Source: DASUME01 sp038257655 (lineage in GTDB: Bacteria > Myxococcota_A > Polyangia > Polyangiales > DASUME01). Taken from it: a DNA stretch of 26,074 nt. The notes under the pieces were generated by a model that saw only the letters and a list, made by a program, of their open reading frames with translations, ran no database searches and was not told the origin of the DNA. This document shows, in pieces, positions 8,201 through 14,592 of this stretch. The position numbers were made by a program, and so were the translations under genes. Position 1 is the stretch's first letter; each line of letters starts with the position of its first letter. The stretch is taken from contig JBBSJC010000042.1 of the NCBI GenBank assembly GCA_038257655.1, positions 1 to 26,074 of the forward strand, read 5' to 3'.

Positions 8201-10908
8201 TCCGTTTCGCCAGACGCCTTGCATACTCCTGCGCCGCAGCTGGTGAGGACGGCGTCGTAGTCCTGATCCGCCTCTCCGTCGCAGTCTTCGTCGATCCCGT
8301 TGCAGTTCGCGTCGCTCGAACCGGGGGCGCCCTCGACGCAGCTGTCCTGAATCGCGCCGCCCACGCAGGTCGCCACGCCAGAGCGTCTGCATGATCCCAC
8401 GCCGCAAGTGCTCGCCACGTTCACGTAGCCTTCGTCGATCTGACCATTGCAATTGTCGTCTCGCCCGTCGCACGTGGTGTCCGTGGTGGGGACGGATGTC
8501 GCCGTGGCACAGCTATCTTTGACCGTACCCGCCACGCACGTCAGCTGTCCGGTGGCGGGGCAGAGTCCGGGACCGCAGCTGGTCGCGGTGGGGACATAAC
8601 CCTCATCCACACGGCCATTGCAGTTGTCATCGATTCCGTTGCAGCTGGCATCGTTGGCCGCGGGGGTGCCCGCGCTGCATGTGTTCACCACCGCACCGTC
8701 GGGACAGGTCAACATGCCCGTTCGCGCGCAGCCACCGATGCCGCACGTGGTGACCGTGGGCACATACGTGTCGGGATCACAGATGTTGACCGTGAGCAGG
8801 GCTGCGCTGCTGGTGAGCGAGCCGAGACTGTTGCTGACAACGACCGTGAATAGTGCGCCCGAATCAGCCGGCACGGTGGTCGGCAGGGTGTACGAGCCGG
8901 ATGTTGCGCCGGCGATGATCACGTTGTTGCGTTTCCATTGCAGCGTTACGTCCGTTCCCGTGGCTTCCACGCTGAACGCCGCGGGTTGCCCCTGGACGAT
9001 TTCCACGTCCTCTGGCTGGGTTTGGATCGCCGGCGCAAGCTCAGTCGTGCCGGCCACGACGCTCACGCTGCTGCTCCCCAGCTTGATATCGCGTGCGATG
9101 AACCGGCCGCTCAGGGTGGCGCCGGTCTTTCCTTCCAGCGTGCCACGGGGCGCGTAGAATAGGCCGGACGCCTTACTGTTTTGGCCGAACGATACGGCAA
9201 AGGAGGTCGTGCTCGGTCCTGAGCCAGTCTTGTTGTTGTTCAGGCCGTAAACGAAGGCCTTCACCTGCGCCGGGTCAAGCCCCGCGTCCGGACCAACCTC
9301 TGTGAAGTCACCGGCCGCGATGTTGCGCGAGACTCGAATTTCGCATGCCGCGTCACAGATCAACTTGGAGTAGGTGCCGAGTGTGATCTTGCGGAACTGG
9401 TACAGACCGCCAGTGAGCCTCAGCTCCGTATAGTCGGTCGTGAGCCCTGCGTTCAGGGTAAGGTCGCGATAGCTTCCTGCAGCCAGGGTTTGGTCAGTCT
9501 TTGCCGCGATGGTCTTGCTGGAAGAGCCGGCCTTCACCACCGGGAAAACAGGTGCGCTAACATCGACTGGAATGACTAGCGGGGTGATGGTGGACCCCAC
9601 CGTGCCCGCGTTGACGAGTGTGTTGTAGCTGGCCGTCTTCGTGATCTTCGCGCCCGCCTTGAGCTCGATTTTGTCCGCCTTGAGGTTGCCCGTGAGCGTC
9701 GCATTGGCGTCAAGCACGGCCTCTGAGGTGCTGAGAAACGAACCTGCGCCGTTCTGAATGACCAGCGCGTCACCCGTCAGGCTGGTGTTGGACATGATGT
9801 AGATGCTGTTCAAGGCCGTTAGGATTTCCCGGGGCCAGGTGGGGCCTACGACGAACCGATTGAGCAGGACCTGCTGGCTCGTGGTGCCTGTCATCAGCTC
9901 GGTGTCGGCACCGATGTCCACGTCCTTCGCGATGAACTTGCCCACGCCGCTGTTGGTGCTGCCAAAGCGGAGCGTGCCGTTGGGTACGAACGTATACGCA
10001 TGGAGCTCGGAGCGTTGTCCCGTCGACAAGGCAGCGGGCGTGCCCAGGGGGCCGTCGGAGCCGTTCGTGCCCTCGACAAATAGGTTGATCTTACCCATCA
10101 CGAGGCTCGTGCTGCTCGCACTGCCTGGCCCAAAGTAGCTCCAGTTGCCCAGGCTCACTCGGCCTTTGACAGCTATCGTGCAGGGCGCCGAGCTCGTGCT
10201 CGCGCACTCGAATCGCGCGTAGTTACCCACCACGATGCTGCTCACGTAGTACGTGCCGGCACTGAGGCGCAATACGGTCGGAGCGGTCGGAGCGCCCGCA
10301 TTCAACGTGATCGTGCCGTAGCTACCGGCAGTCAGCGACGAGATGGTGCTCGCGTTGTAGGTGTTGTTCGTGGTGCCAGCGCTGAAGTTTGCGGTCGCGA
10401 CGACGGTAATGGGAAGGGGCAACGCAAGACTAGACGTCCTGGTTCCGTCGACGGTACCGGTGCCCAGGAAGAGGTTATACGCGGCGTTGCCGAGTACATG
10501 CGAAGTCGCAACGGTGTTCACCGAGTCGGCGCGGATGTCGCCTGTGATCTCGGCATTGGCTTCGAGACCAAGCTCGGAGCTACCGTCGAGGAAGCTACCC
10601 GTGCCCGAAAGGATCACGCCAACGCTACCGTCGACGCGCGATGTGCTGCGCGCCGCGACGCTGTTCAGCGCGACCACGGTCTCCGTAGGCCACGTGCTGC
10701 CCGTCACCCATCCCGGCGCAAGCACCATGGCTGCGCGGGTCCTCGAGATGATGACCGGCTCACCGGACGCACGATCATCTTGGGGCCCGCAGGCGCCAAT
10801 CAAGAGTCCAACCAGGAGCAGTGCGCGGATAACGGCCGCTTGCTCGAGCTTCAGATTGCGAAGCTCCACGACATAAAACGGTGCCCTGACGAGCTTTTGC
10901 TGCGCCAT
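5215..10908 (-). CDS. Giant mosaic lipoprotein: Ig-like, MopE-like, TSP3-like and RCC1 repeats (1897 aa)
   Basis: Start ATG 10908 is preceded by GGGGGTGG. A lipoprotein signal follows (ALLLVGLLIGAC, lipobox LIGAC near residue 40), so the protein should be lipid-anchored outside the inner membrane, probably at the cell surface. From the N-terminus: two related modules of about 290 and 270 residues (about 62-352 and 353-620) that begin GWVTGSTWP / VVGPTWP and have beta-rich G-N-I-x-A-D strands; an Ig-like domain (about 622-706, IQTQPEDVEIVQGQPAAF); seven full and one partial 57-residue Cys-rich repeats ending CNGIDDNCNGxxDEGY (707-1140), like MopE metal-binding repeats; a calcium-type TSP3-like stretch (DTDSDGLADC, DGDGYC, DTDGDHAGDAC); and 14 RCC1-like repeats with HTCA and CWG motifs to the C-terminus. 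A likely role is binding of metal, polymer or surface ligands. The frame extends upstream to 11037 but without a signal-like N-terminus. Confidence 0.9.
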   Translation of the reverse strand: MAQQKLVRAPFYVVELRNLKLEQAAVIRALLLVGLLIGACGPQDDRASGEPVIISRTRAAMVLAPGWVTGSTWPTETVVALNSVAARSTSRVDGSVGVILSGTGSFLDGSSELGLEANAEITGDIRADSVNTVATSHVLGNAAYNLFLGTGTVDGTRTSSLALPLPITVVATANFSAGTTNNTYNASTISSLTAGSYGTITLNAGAPTAPTVLRLSAGTYYVSSIVVGNYARFECASTSSAPCTIAVKGRVSLGNWSYFGPGSASSTSLVMGKINLFVEGTNGSDGPLGTPAALSTGQRSELHAYTFVPNGTLRFGSTNSGVGKFIAKDVDIGADTELMTGTTSQQVLLNRFVVGPTWPREILTALNSIYIMSNTSLTGDALVIQNGAGSFLSTSEAVLDANATLTGNLKADKIELKAGAKITKTASYNTLVNAGTVGSTITPLVIPVDVSAPVFPVVKAGSSSKTIAAKTDQTLAAGSYRDLTLNAGLTTDYTELRLTGGLYQFRKITLGTYSKLICDAACEIRVSRNIAAGDFTEVGPDAGLDPAQVKAFVYGLNNNKTGSGPSTTSFAVSFGQNSKASGLFYAPRGTLEGKTGATLSGRFIARDIKLGSSSVSVVAGTTELAPAIQTQPEDVEIVQGQPAAFSVEATGTDVTLQWKRNNVIIAGATSGSYTLPTTVPADSGALFTVVVSNSLGSLTSSAALLTVNICDPDTYVPTVTTCGIGGCARTGMLTCPDGAVVNTCSAGTPAANDASCNGIDDNCNGRVDEGYVPTATSCGPGLCPATGQLTCVAGTVKDSCATATSVPTTDTTCDGRDDNCNGQIDEGYVNVASTCGVGSCRRSGVATCVGGAIQDSCVEGAPGSSDANCNGIDEDCDGEADQDYDAVLTSCGAGVCKASGETDCVGGVVVDSCRAGSTSNTTDTTCDGVDDNCNGQIDEGYVAVATSCGIGPCGRTGTRTCVSGVLQDSCRPGTPAATDTTCNGIDDNCNGTKDEGYLVTTSSCGVGACVRSGNNTCVNGSVVNSCTPGAPGPSDTTCNGIDDNCNGTKDEGYPVSSTSCGVGACAASGVMSCVGGTVKNSCVAGTGAANDTTCNGIDDNCNSQVDEGYVPVVTHCGSGGCATTGMTSCVTGALANSCAPSTTDTDSDGLADCTDLCPLDPLNDEDGDGYCANADNCPTVFNPDQVDTDGDHAGDACDAPVMIMVAAGGDHSCAVFQDRVVRCWGSNLDGQLGNGANMTVASLVPVTGVLDALEIVAGKSHTCARRTGGTVSCWGANAKGQLGNGSTTRSNTPVAVSGVSGALQLATGDTHSCALLASSVVCWGDNAYGQLGNGTIVSSYAPVAVTGLTDAVQITAGYGHTCAVRATGAVTCWGYNNDGELGNGTIVSASLPVAVTGVSDAQQVAAGTLHTCALRSNGATTCWGANIYGQLGNGTLADSRTPVAVAGPNDSVLLVAGMLHTCTMGATGTVRCWGYNSYGSIGQGTWTDVKTPNDVSGLTNATQLAAGSLHTCAVRTTGQVSCWGNGEQGQLGQGMLQIAKVPAVVVGVAGAVAVASGAYNTCALQGAGTVLCWGPNGAGELGDGTLLDSSSPVEVSGISNATAIAAGDSHACALLSSGTVRCWGTGGDGQLGDGRAVNTKTPVTVSELSTAIGISTGADHTCAVLADGSVRCWGYGVDGELGNGGTTSTSTPVAVSGISDAIGVAAGVSHTCALSRGGSVRCWGLGLWGRLGNGTTTNALTPVVVSDLADAVYIAAGDEHTCAVRATSEVRCWGSNVSGQVGPLAPQRSLTPQVVAGLSGAQTVSAGGAHSCATLANGQIRCWGNNREGELGNGTTTNPPGTTLASGIADAVSVSAGLVHTCAVTALGTVSCWGDGDGGRLGNAYPWSNIPVRVIWP
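5218..7315 (-). repeat. 14 tandem RCC1-type repeats (about 150 bp each)
   Basis: These are coding repeats in the C-terminal third of the giant lipoprotein. Each unit has a V-A-A-G-x-x-H-T-C-A strand, then V-R-C-W-G, G-x-L-G-N-G and a T-P-V-x-V segment. Fourteen CWG motifs can be counted. Two cysteines per unit (HTCA and CWG) recur in nearly every blade. Confidence 0.85.
7490..8785 (-). repeat. Seven full and one partial MopE-like Cys-rich repeats (about 170 bp each)
   Basis: Each coding unit reads Y-x-x-x-x-x-x-C-G-x-G-x-C...C-x-x-G...S-C...D-x-x-C-N-G-x-D-D-N-C-N-G-x-x-D-E-G. The acidic Asp/Asn-Cys end resembles the putative metal-binding motif of MopE-type proteins (Pfam PF11617). Unit 3 departs most (DEDCDGEADQD). 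The eighth unit breaks off into the thrombospondin-type stretch at about 7310-7495. Confidence 0.8.
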
Positions 10909-10933
10909 GACCACCCCCGATTGTGATTTCCTT

Positions 10934-10963
10934 ATTATGGGATGAGAGCGATTCGCCTGTATA
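10934..10963 (-). promoter_or_regulatory. Candidate sigma-70-like promoter of the giant lipoprotein gene
   Basis: On the minus strand TATACA (10963-10958) and CATAAT (10939-10934) are separated by 18 bases, and the -10 box ends 25 bases before ATG 10908. The hexamers match the consensus at 4/6 and 5/6 positions, in a locally AT-rich patch of an otherwise GC-rich region. Confidence 0.35.
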
Positions 10964-11826
10964 TGGGGCAAACGCATCGGGATCGATCGACTTGCGGGCG
11001 CTGTGCGCGGACGTCGCCGCCTTACGCAGAACGCCACTGACGGGCGCCGGACCTGAGTATTGAGCTCGCCGTGCCTGCACCTAACGCTGCAATACTCGAG
11101 CGAATAGCAACGCGCCTCGCACCTGATGCACGCTCACTCGAGAAGTCGTGGACGACGAGCTGCAGTAGGTCGAGCTGCGTCTCGCACAGGCCGGGACGTA
11201 CGCGGGGCACGGCGCCAAAGCCGCCGCAGTGCGACTCCCGCTCTCCAAGAGACTCAAATGTGAGCGTGTGGACATGCGCAGGCTGGCCGCAGATAGTGCT
11301 CGGCGCGACCCATTCGGTCCGCGTGGGATCATTCGTCGACGAAGGCGCGGCGACGAGCGGAGGCGGGAGGACCTGCGGCCGGGGAACGCTCGCTACGCGT
11401 TCTGCACGAGGCTTCCCGAAGTTTGCGCGGAAGCGGCAGAAGAGTTCGAGCGTCTCAAGGCGTAGGACGGCGTCGACTGTCGGGATCGCTGCCTCGACGG
11501 CGATGAGCCCGACGGAGGGACCAAAACGTCGACTAAAGCTCGCGGAGCGGGCTTGTGAACGACAGCTTTCCAGGCCACCTTACTGTTGTACTCTTCTGGG
11601 CGTGGCTCGCCTCCGTGTGTCGCTTGAGGTCCCCGCATCGTGTGTCATGCATCGAGCCCGGCCTGGGCCGCGCCGTACCTACACGTAGACTTGTCGACCC
11701 AGCGTGCGGAGCCATCGGTGGCTCGCCCATTTACTCCCGCGTGACGGGCGCGCCGCTCGGCGACTCAGCCTACCTATCAGTCGGAAAGGCCCCATCGGCC
11801 GAGTGGAACCTGAATAACATCAGGTG
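10964..11826. other. Gene-free stretch between the giant lipoprotein and the PD40 remnant
   Basis: Open frames exist on both strands because of high GC, but their translations are Ser/Arg/Pro/Ala-rich, lack family motifs, and switch frames without a consistent protein. I see no RNA gene or mobile end here. It may hold decayed coding sequence, which I could not assign. Confidence 0.5.
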
Positions 11827-12216
11827 ATGGCCAACAGGGGATGGCATAGGGCGTGGGCGTTCTCGCTGGTAGCAGCGCTGCTTGCGCTTTTCGCGTGCAG
11901 CGGCAAGGGGGATAGGCAACTCCATGCCCACCTGGGCTCCAAGCTCCAGCCCTGAGCTATTCTGGCTCGCCTTCAGCTCGATTCGCGACTACGGCGACAT
12001 CCTCGTGGGCACGAGTCGCGACCAGCTGTGGGGGGCAGCTGTCGATCCGGCTCTGGTTTCCGCGGGCAAGGACCCCAGTTATCTGGATTCTGGCTGCCCT
12101 TCCAGCAGATCGACGAGGGCAATCATCGCGCGTTCTGGGTGATCGACACCGAGCAGGTCTGCCCGTCCGATGTCGAGATCTGCGACAACTTCGACAACAC
12201 GACGACTGCGCCGTGA
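11827..12216 (+). pseudogene. Remnant of a PD40/TolB-like lipoprotein: signal peptide plus C-terminal end, frameshifted
   Basis: The ATG at 11827 opens a clear lipoprotein signal (AFSLVAALLALFAC, lipobox LFAC), but that frame stops after 42 residues. A second frame then gives SSPELFWLAFSSIRDYGDIL...QLWGAAVDP...AGKDPSY. A third gives FWLPFQQIDEGNHRAFWVIDTEQVC and ends at 12214-12216. In order these resemble the C-terminal stretch of myxobacterial PD40 (WD40-like beta-propeller, TolB-like) lipoproteins, where a F-x-L-x-F-S-S-x-R-D-Y-G strand precedes D-P-S-Y...FWLPFQ and a Trp-containing end. The propeller body between signal and end is missing. I infer a large internal deletion plus at least two frame changes, one near 11925-11940 and one near 12084. 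A functional product is unlikely. The similarity is from recall of the family pattern. Confidence 0.6.
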
Positions 12217-12231
12217 TCATACTCTCGTTGT

Positions 12232-13113
12232 TCACATGTCGCATTCGATCGAATTTGCGGGTCGCGCGAAGGCGTCGTCCTTCGTCTCTGGCTTGAACGC
12301 AACCTCGCTCAAGGTCACGTTCGTGACTAACTCTCCCTGTTTGCCATCGAGCCAGGAGAAGGTGCGGAAAGAGGACGGGAAGGTGACGCCATCCACGGTT
12401 TGAGGTGCATCGTAGGTCATGAGCTTCTCCGGCGAATGACCGCCTTGGGGGAAAAACCCTTTGTAAGAAACGATGTAGCGCACCGCTCCGACGCGATGGG
12501 TTTCCTTGTCGAGGTACACCACGTAAAAGTCATCCGGGGCATCCCCGGTGCCCGCCTCGAAGGTCGCTCGAACCAGTTCGTAAGACTGTCCCTCAAGCTC
12601 TGCTTGTCCATCGAGCGATAGCTTCACGCCAGCATCGGACAAGACAAAGGGGATCGCGACAAAATAGTAAGGTGTCAATGACCAGACGCGCGGTTTCATC
12701 GCCTTGGCCTGCTCGTCCGATGCCCAGGCTACCTTACCATCCCACCCGAAACGGTGTGCGGGCTCGCTGCTCACTGCATGCACCGCGCGGGCAGACCAAG
12801 TATCTACGACTTGGCGCGTATCGCGCGGCTCGCCCGTTACGGGGGTATACGCGAAGCGGAACGACAGCGGTCCATTTTCGTACCACCGTTCTAGACCGCC
12901 TTCTGCCTCGATGGCGGCGAGCAAGAGCGTGCCCGCTTCTCCCTGGGCCTTGAGCCGCGCCACGCCCTGTGCGGCCCGTTGTTTCGCCTGTGCCGGAGTC
13001 GGCTTCGCAAGTGCGGGCGCAACCTCGACGGGAGCGGGCTTCGTTTCGCGTGGGGTCGCATCGCCGCAAGCGAACATCAGCGCCAAGGTGAACAGCAAGG
13101 CAGTCGTTTTCAT
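12232..13113 (-). CDS. DUF6503-like lipoprotein (LolA-like outer-membrane-lipoprotein-fold family)
   Basis: A 293-residue protein that starts with a lipoprotein signal (MKTTALLFTLALMFAC, lipobox MFAC). AGGAG (13122-13118) lies four bases before the ATG, which is strong support for this start. After an Ala/Pro/Lys-rich linker come IEAEGGLERWYENGPLSFRF, FGWDGKVAW, YYFVAIPFVLSDAGVKL, DDFYVVYLDKETHRVGAVRYIV and VDGVTFPSSFRTF. This is the layout of DUF6503-type proteins: G-G-L-x-x-W, a mid PF-V-L-x-D-x-G strand, and a late sheet of threonine-rich strands that resembles LolA/LolB folds. The likely location is the periplasmic face of the outer membrane; the ligand is unknown. It lies 39 bp downstream of the transposase gene on the same strand, with one terminal inverted repeat between them. 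Confidence 0.8.
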   Translation of the reverse strand: MKTTALLFTLALMFACGDATPRETKPAPVEVAPALAKPTPAQAKQRAAQGVARLKAQGEAGTLLLAAIEAEGGLERWYENGPLSFRFAYTPVTGEPRDTRQVVDTWSARAVHAVSSEPAHRFGWDGKVAWASDEQAKAMKPRVWSLTPYYFVAIPFVLSDAGVKLSLDGQAELEGQSYELVRATFEAGTGDAPDDFYVVYLDKETHRVGAVRYIVSYKGFFPQGGHSPEKLMTYDAPQTVDGVTFPSSFRTFSWLDGKQGELVTNVTLSEVAFKPETKDDAFARPANSIECDM

Positions 13114-13134
13114 CTCGCTCCTGTAGCAGTAGCA

Positions 13135-13163
13135 GGGGACGGATCTAACTTTCTAACTTTTCG
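13135..13163 (+). repeat. Left 29-bp terminal inverted repeat of the RAYT element
   Basis: It begins GGGGACGGATC and ends AACTTTTCG. It contains the transposase stop codon (13155-13153) and lies between the transposase and the DUF6503-like lipoprotein gene, 22 bp upstream of the lipoprotein's ATG. Confidence 0.8.
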
Positions 13164-14187
13164 AGCCAAGGCGTGACGAGTCGACCACACCGTATCCCTC
13201 GATCGCGATGCCCAGTAGCTCAGCCGCCTTGGCGACGACCGCGATCAAATCTGCGTCGTCGGCGGATGTGGATTGGATCAGCTTGGTTGCGGCGGCGGAG
13301 CTGAGACCAAGGGCGCGAACCATGATCGAACGGGGCCTACGTGTGTAACTCCATAGCTGCAGCGCCGCGCGACGCGCGCGCGACAACGCGCGTGGCCGGC
13401 CGGGGTAGGCATGCTGAAGCTGGATGCCCGAAGCTGCGAACACCGCGGCGAAGACCTCGGCCGGCTCGAGCTCGACGGGACTCGGCGGTACGCGGTCGTG
13501 GGGTGATAGGACTGCAAACACGGGGCCTTTTGGTTCTTGCGTTGCGGTGCCGAGCTCGATCGCAGTGCCGAGGCGCTCGCGGGTGGCGCGGAGGATGGTG
13601 GAGACGTGCGTACGCGAGCTCACCGCCTCGAACTTTGCACGCGCGCAGGCGTCGACCCAGTCTGCGAAGTCGGACAGCCCCGACGCGTCGTGGGTGAAGC
13701 CGCAGAGGGCGAGGCCGCGTTGTACGTCGAGAGCGGCCGTGGCGGGTTCAAGGCCCAGGTAGGCGCGGTGACTTGTCCAAGTGCTATCGGCGGCGCAGGC
13801 TACGACGCGCGCGCGAACCGGATTGTTGTGCAGGTAGGCGAGGACGATGGGCACCGCGTTGGGCGCCACGATCTCACAGTAAGGTCGATCCGCGAAGACG
13901 GGCCCAAGGCGACCGAAGCGCCGATTGAGCCACTGCGCCATCCCAACGTGTACCGGCTTCGCCCACGCGGCGAGCGGCTTTTCCGAAGCCTCCGCGAGGA
14001 TGTGGATGTGACTGCTCATCAACGCGTATCCAATGAGGCGAAAGCTCGCCCGCGCCATCCCGACCGCGAGCCGGCTCAAATACTGCTCGCGCTCCTGATC
14101 ACCGACGAGCTGCCACGAGCGATCGACAAACCGCGCGATGACATGCTGAACCATCCCTGGGGCGAGAATCCTCCGAACTCTTGGCAT
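13153..14187 (-). CDS. REP-associated tyrosine transposase (Y1_Tnp, RAYT-like) with C-terminal helical domain
   Basis: A 344-residue protein with the single-strand Y1/HUH transposase layout. The N-terminus MPRVRRILAPGMVQHVIARF fits the RAYT opening. H60-I-H62 in YALMSSHIHILAE supplies the metal-binding HxH pair, and Y118 in AYLHNNPVRARVV is the candidate catalytic tyrosine in the usual Y-x-x-N-P-V-R-A context. After about residue 135 a long extension includes QLWSYTRRPRSIMVRALGLSSAAATKLIQ, which looks like a helix-turn-helix that may read the flanking repeats. Members of this family cut and join single-stranded DNA at REP palindromes. The start ATG 14187 lacks a clear ribosome site. The stop lies inside the left inverted repeat (GSKS then TAG). 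The frame is intact with all key residues, so the protein may be active. Confidence 0.88.
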   Translation of the reverse strand: MPRVRRILAPGMVQHVIARFVDRSWQLVGDQEREQYLSRLAVGMARASFRLIGYALMSSHIHILAEASEKPLAAWAKPVHVGMAQWLNRRFGRLGPVFADRPYCEIVAPNAVPIVLAYLHNNPVRARVVACAADSTWTSHRAYLGLEPATAALDVQRGLALCGFTHDASGLSDFADWVDACARAKFEAVSSRTHVSTILRATRERLGTAIELGTATQEPKGPVFAVLSPHDRVPPSPVELEPAEVFAAVFAASGIQLQHAYPGRPRALSRARRAALQLWSYTRRPRSIMVRALGLSSAAATKLIQSTSADDADLIAVVAKAAELLGIAIEGYGVVDSSRLGSKS

Positions 14188-14232
14188 GTGAGGCTATCGG
14201 CACGGGCGTGCCGATGTTGCGTCATGGGCGGG

Positions 14233-14261
14233 CGAAAAGTTAGAAAGTTTGATCCGTCCCC
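14233..14261 (-). repeat. Right 29-bp terminal inverted repeat of the RAYT element
   Basis: Reverse complement of the left end with one mismatch. On the plus strand it begins CGAAAAGTTAGAAAGTTT and ends CCGTCCCC. Its outer tip is also the first unit of the adjoining GC-rich array. Confidence 0.8.
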
Positions 14262-14347
14262 GGCCTTCCCGGCCTTCCGTCCCCGGCCTTCCTCCCCGGC
14301 CTTCCTCCCCGGCCTTCCGTCCCCGGCCTTCGCCCGCCCGGCCTTCG
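14256..14347 (+). repeat. GC-rich minisatellite abutting the right end of the RAYT element
   Basis: Seven units of 9-15 bp share the core CGGCCTTC, most reading (G)TCCCCGGCCTTCC. The first unit overlaps the tip of the right inverted repeat. The array is too short and variable in period for a CRISPR. It gives long Arg/Pro/Gly-rich open frames on the minus strand that are not genes. Confidence 0.85.
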
Positions 14348-14592
14348 CCCGAACCGCGCGCGAATGCGCGGAAAGTTGCTGCGACGAAGCTGTACGTGTC
14401 GATTCGCGTCAACTGTGGCGCGTCGGTGGTCTTTGGCGGGCAGCACCCTGCACCGCACGGCCTAGCGGACATGTGCTGCGAGGTGGTGTGGATCATGCAT
14501 TTGGGCCGTCAGGCATTGCGCGCGATGTGGATTGGCGCGTCCCTCACTTCTTTCAACTGCCTGCGAGACGAGATCGCAGAAAGGCCTTGTCC
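14348..14592. other. Spacer between the minisatellite and the aldehyde dehydrogenase gene
   Basis: Together with the array this makes about 330 bp without a gene. I see no clear promoter hexamers. The dehydrogenase frame stays open through this stretch, but the translation is unlike any aldehyde dehydrogenase. Confidence 0.5.

Larger units (their letters stand above)
13135..14261 (-). mobile_element. RAYT-type element bounded by 29-bp inverted repeats
   Basis: The element spans the tyrosine transposase gene and its two ends. The left end (13135-13163) and the right end (14233-14261) are inverted repeats that match at 28 of 29 positions. Both read GGGGACGGATC, one variable base (T on the left, A on the right), then AACTTTCTAACTTTTCG going inward. 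The left repeat contains the transposase stop codon. The right repeat ends 45 bp before its start codon. No flanking target duplication is evident by eye. Whether the whole unit moves, or these are REP-like sites that the protein acts on, cannot be told from one copy. Confidence 0.7.

Noticed and set aside
6829..8394. Long plus-strand open frame opposite the giant lipoprotein
   Set aside because: Its Ala/Val/Asp-rich periodic translation only mirrors the coding repeats of the minus-strand gene, and GC-rich third positions keep antisense frames open.
11071..11688. 205-residue plus-strand frame upstream of the giant lipoprotein
   Set aside because: Low-complexity Arg/Ser-rich translation without signal, motif or ribosome site. 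Competing frames on both strands look equally random.
14256..14347. Possible CRISPR array
   Set aside because: Units are 9-15 bp with no spacers of constant length. No cas genes are present.
14194..14496. Arg/Gly/Pro-rich minus-strand frames over the minisatellite
   Set aside because: They are the translation of the tandem GC-rich array in different frames, not proteins.
13537..14592. Upstream in-frame extension of the aldehyde dehydrogenase giving an 811-residue protein
   Set aside because: The extension is antisense to the well-supported transposase and lacks any family pattern. The ALDH homology and a spaced GAAAGG site support GTG 14593.
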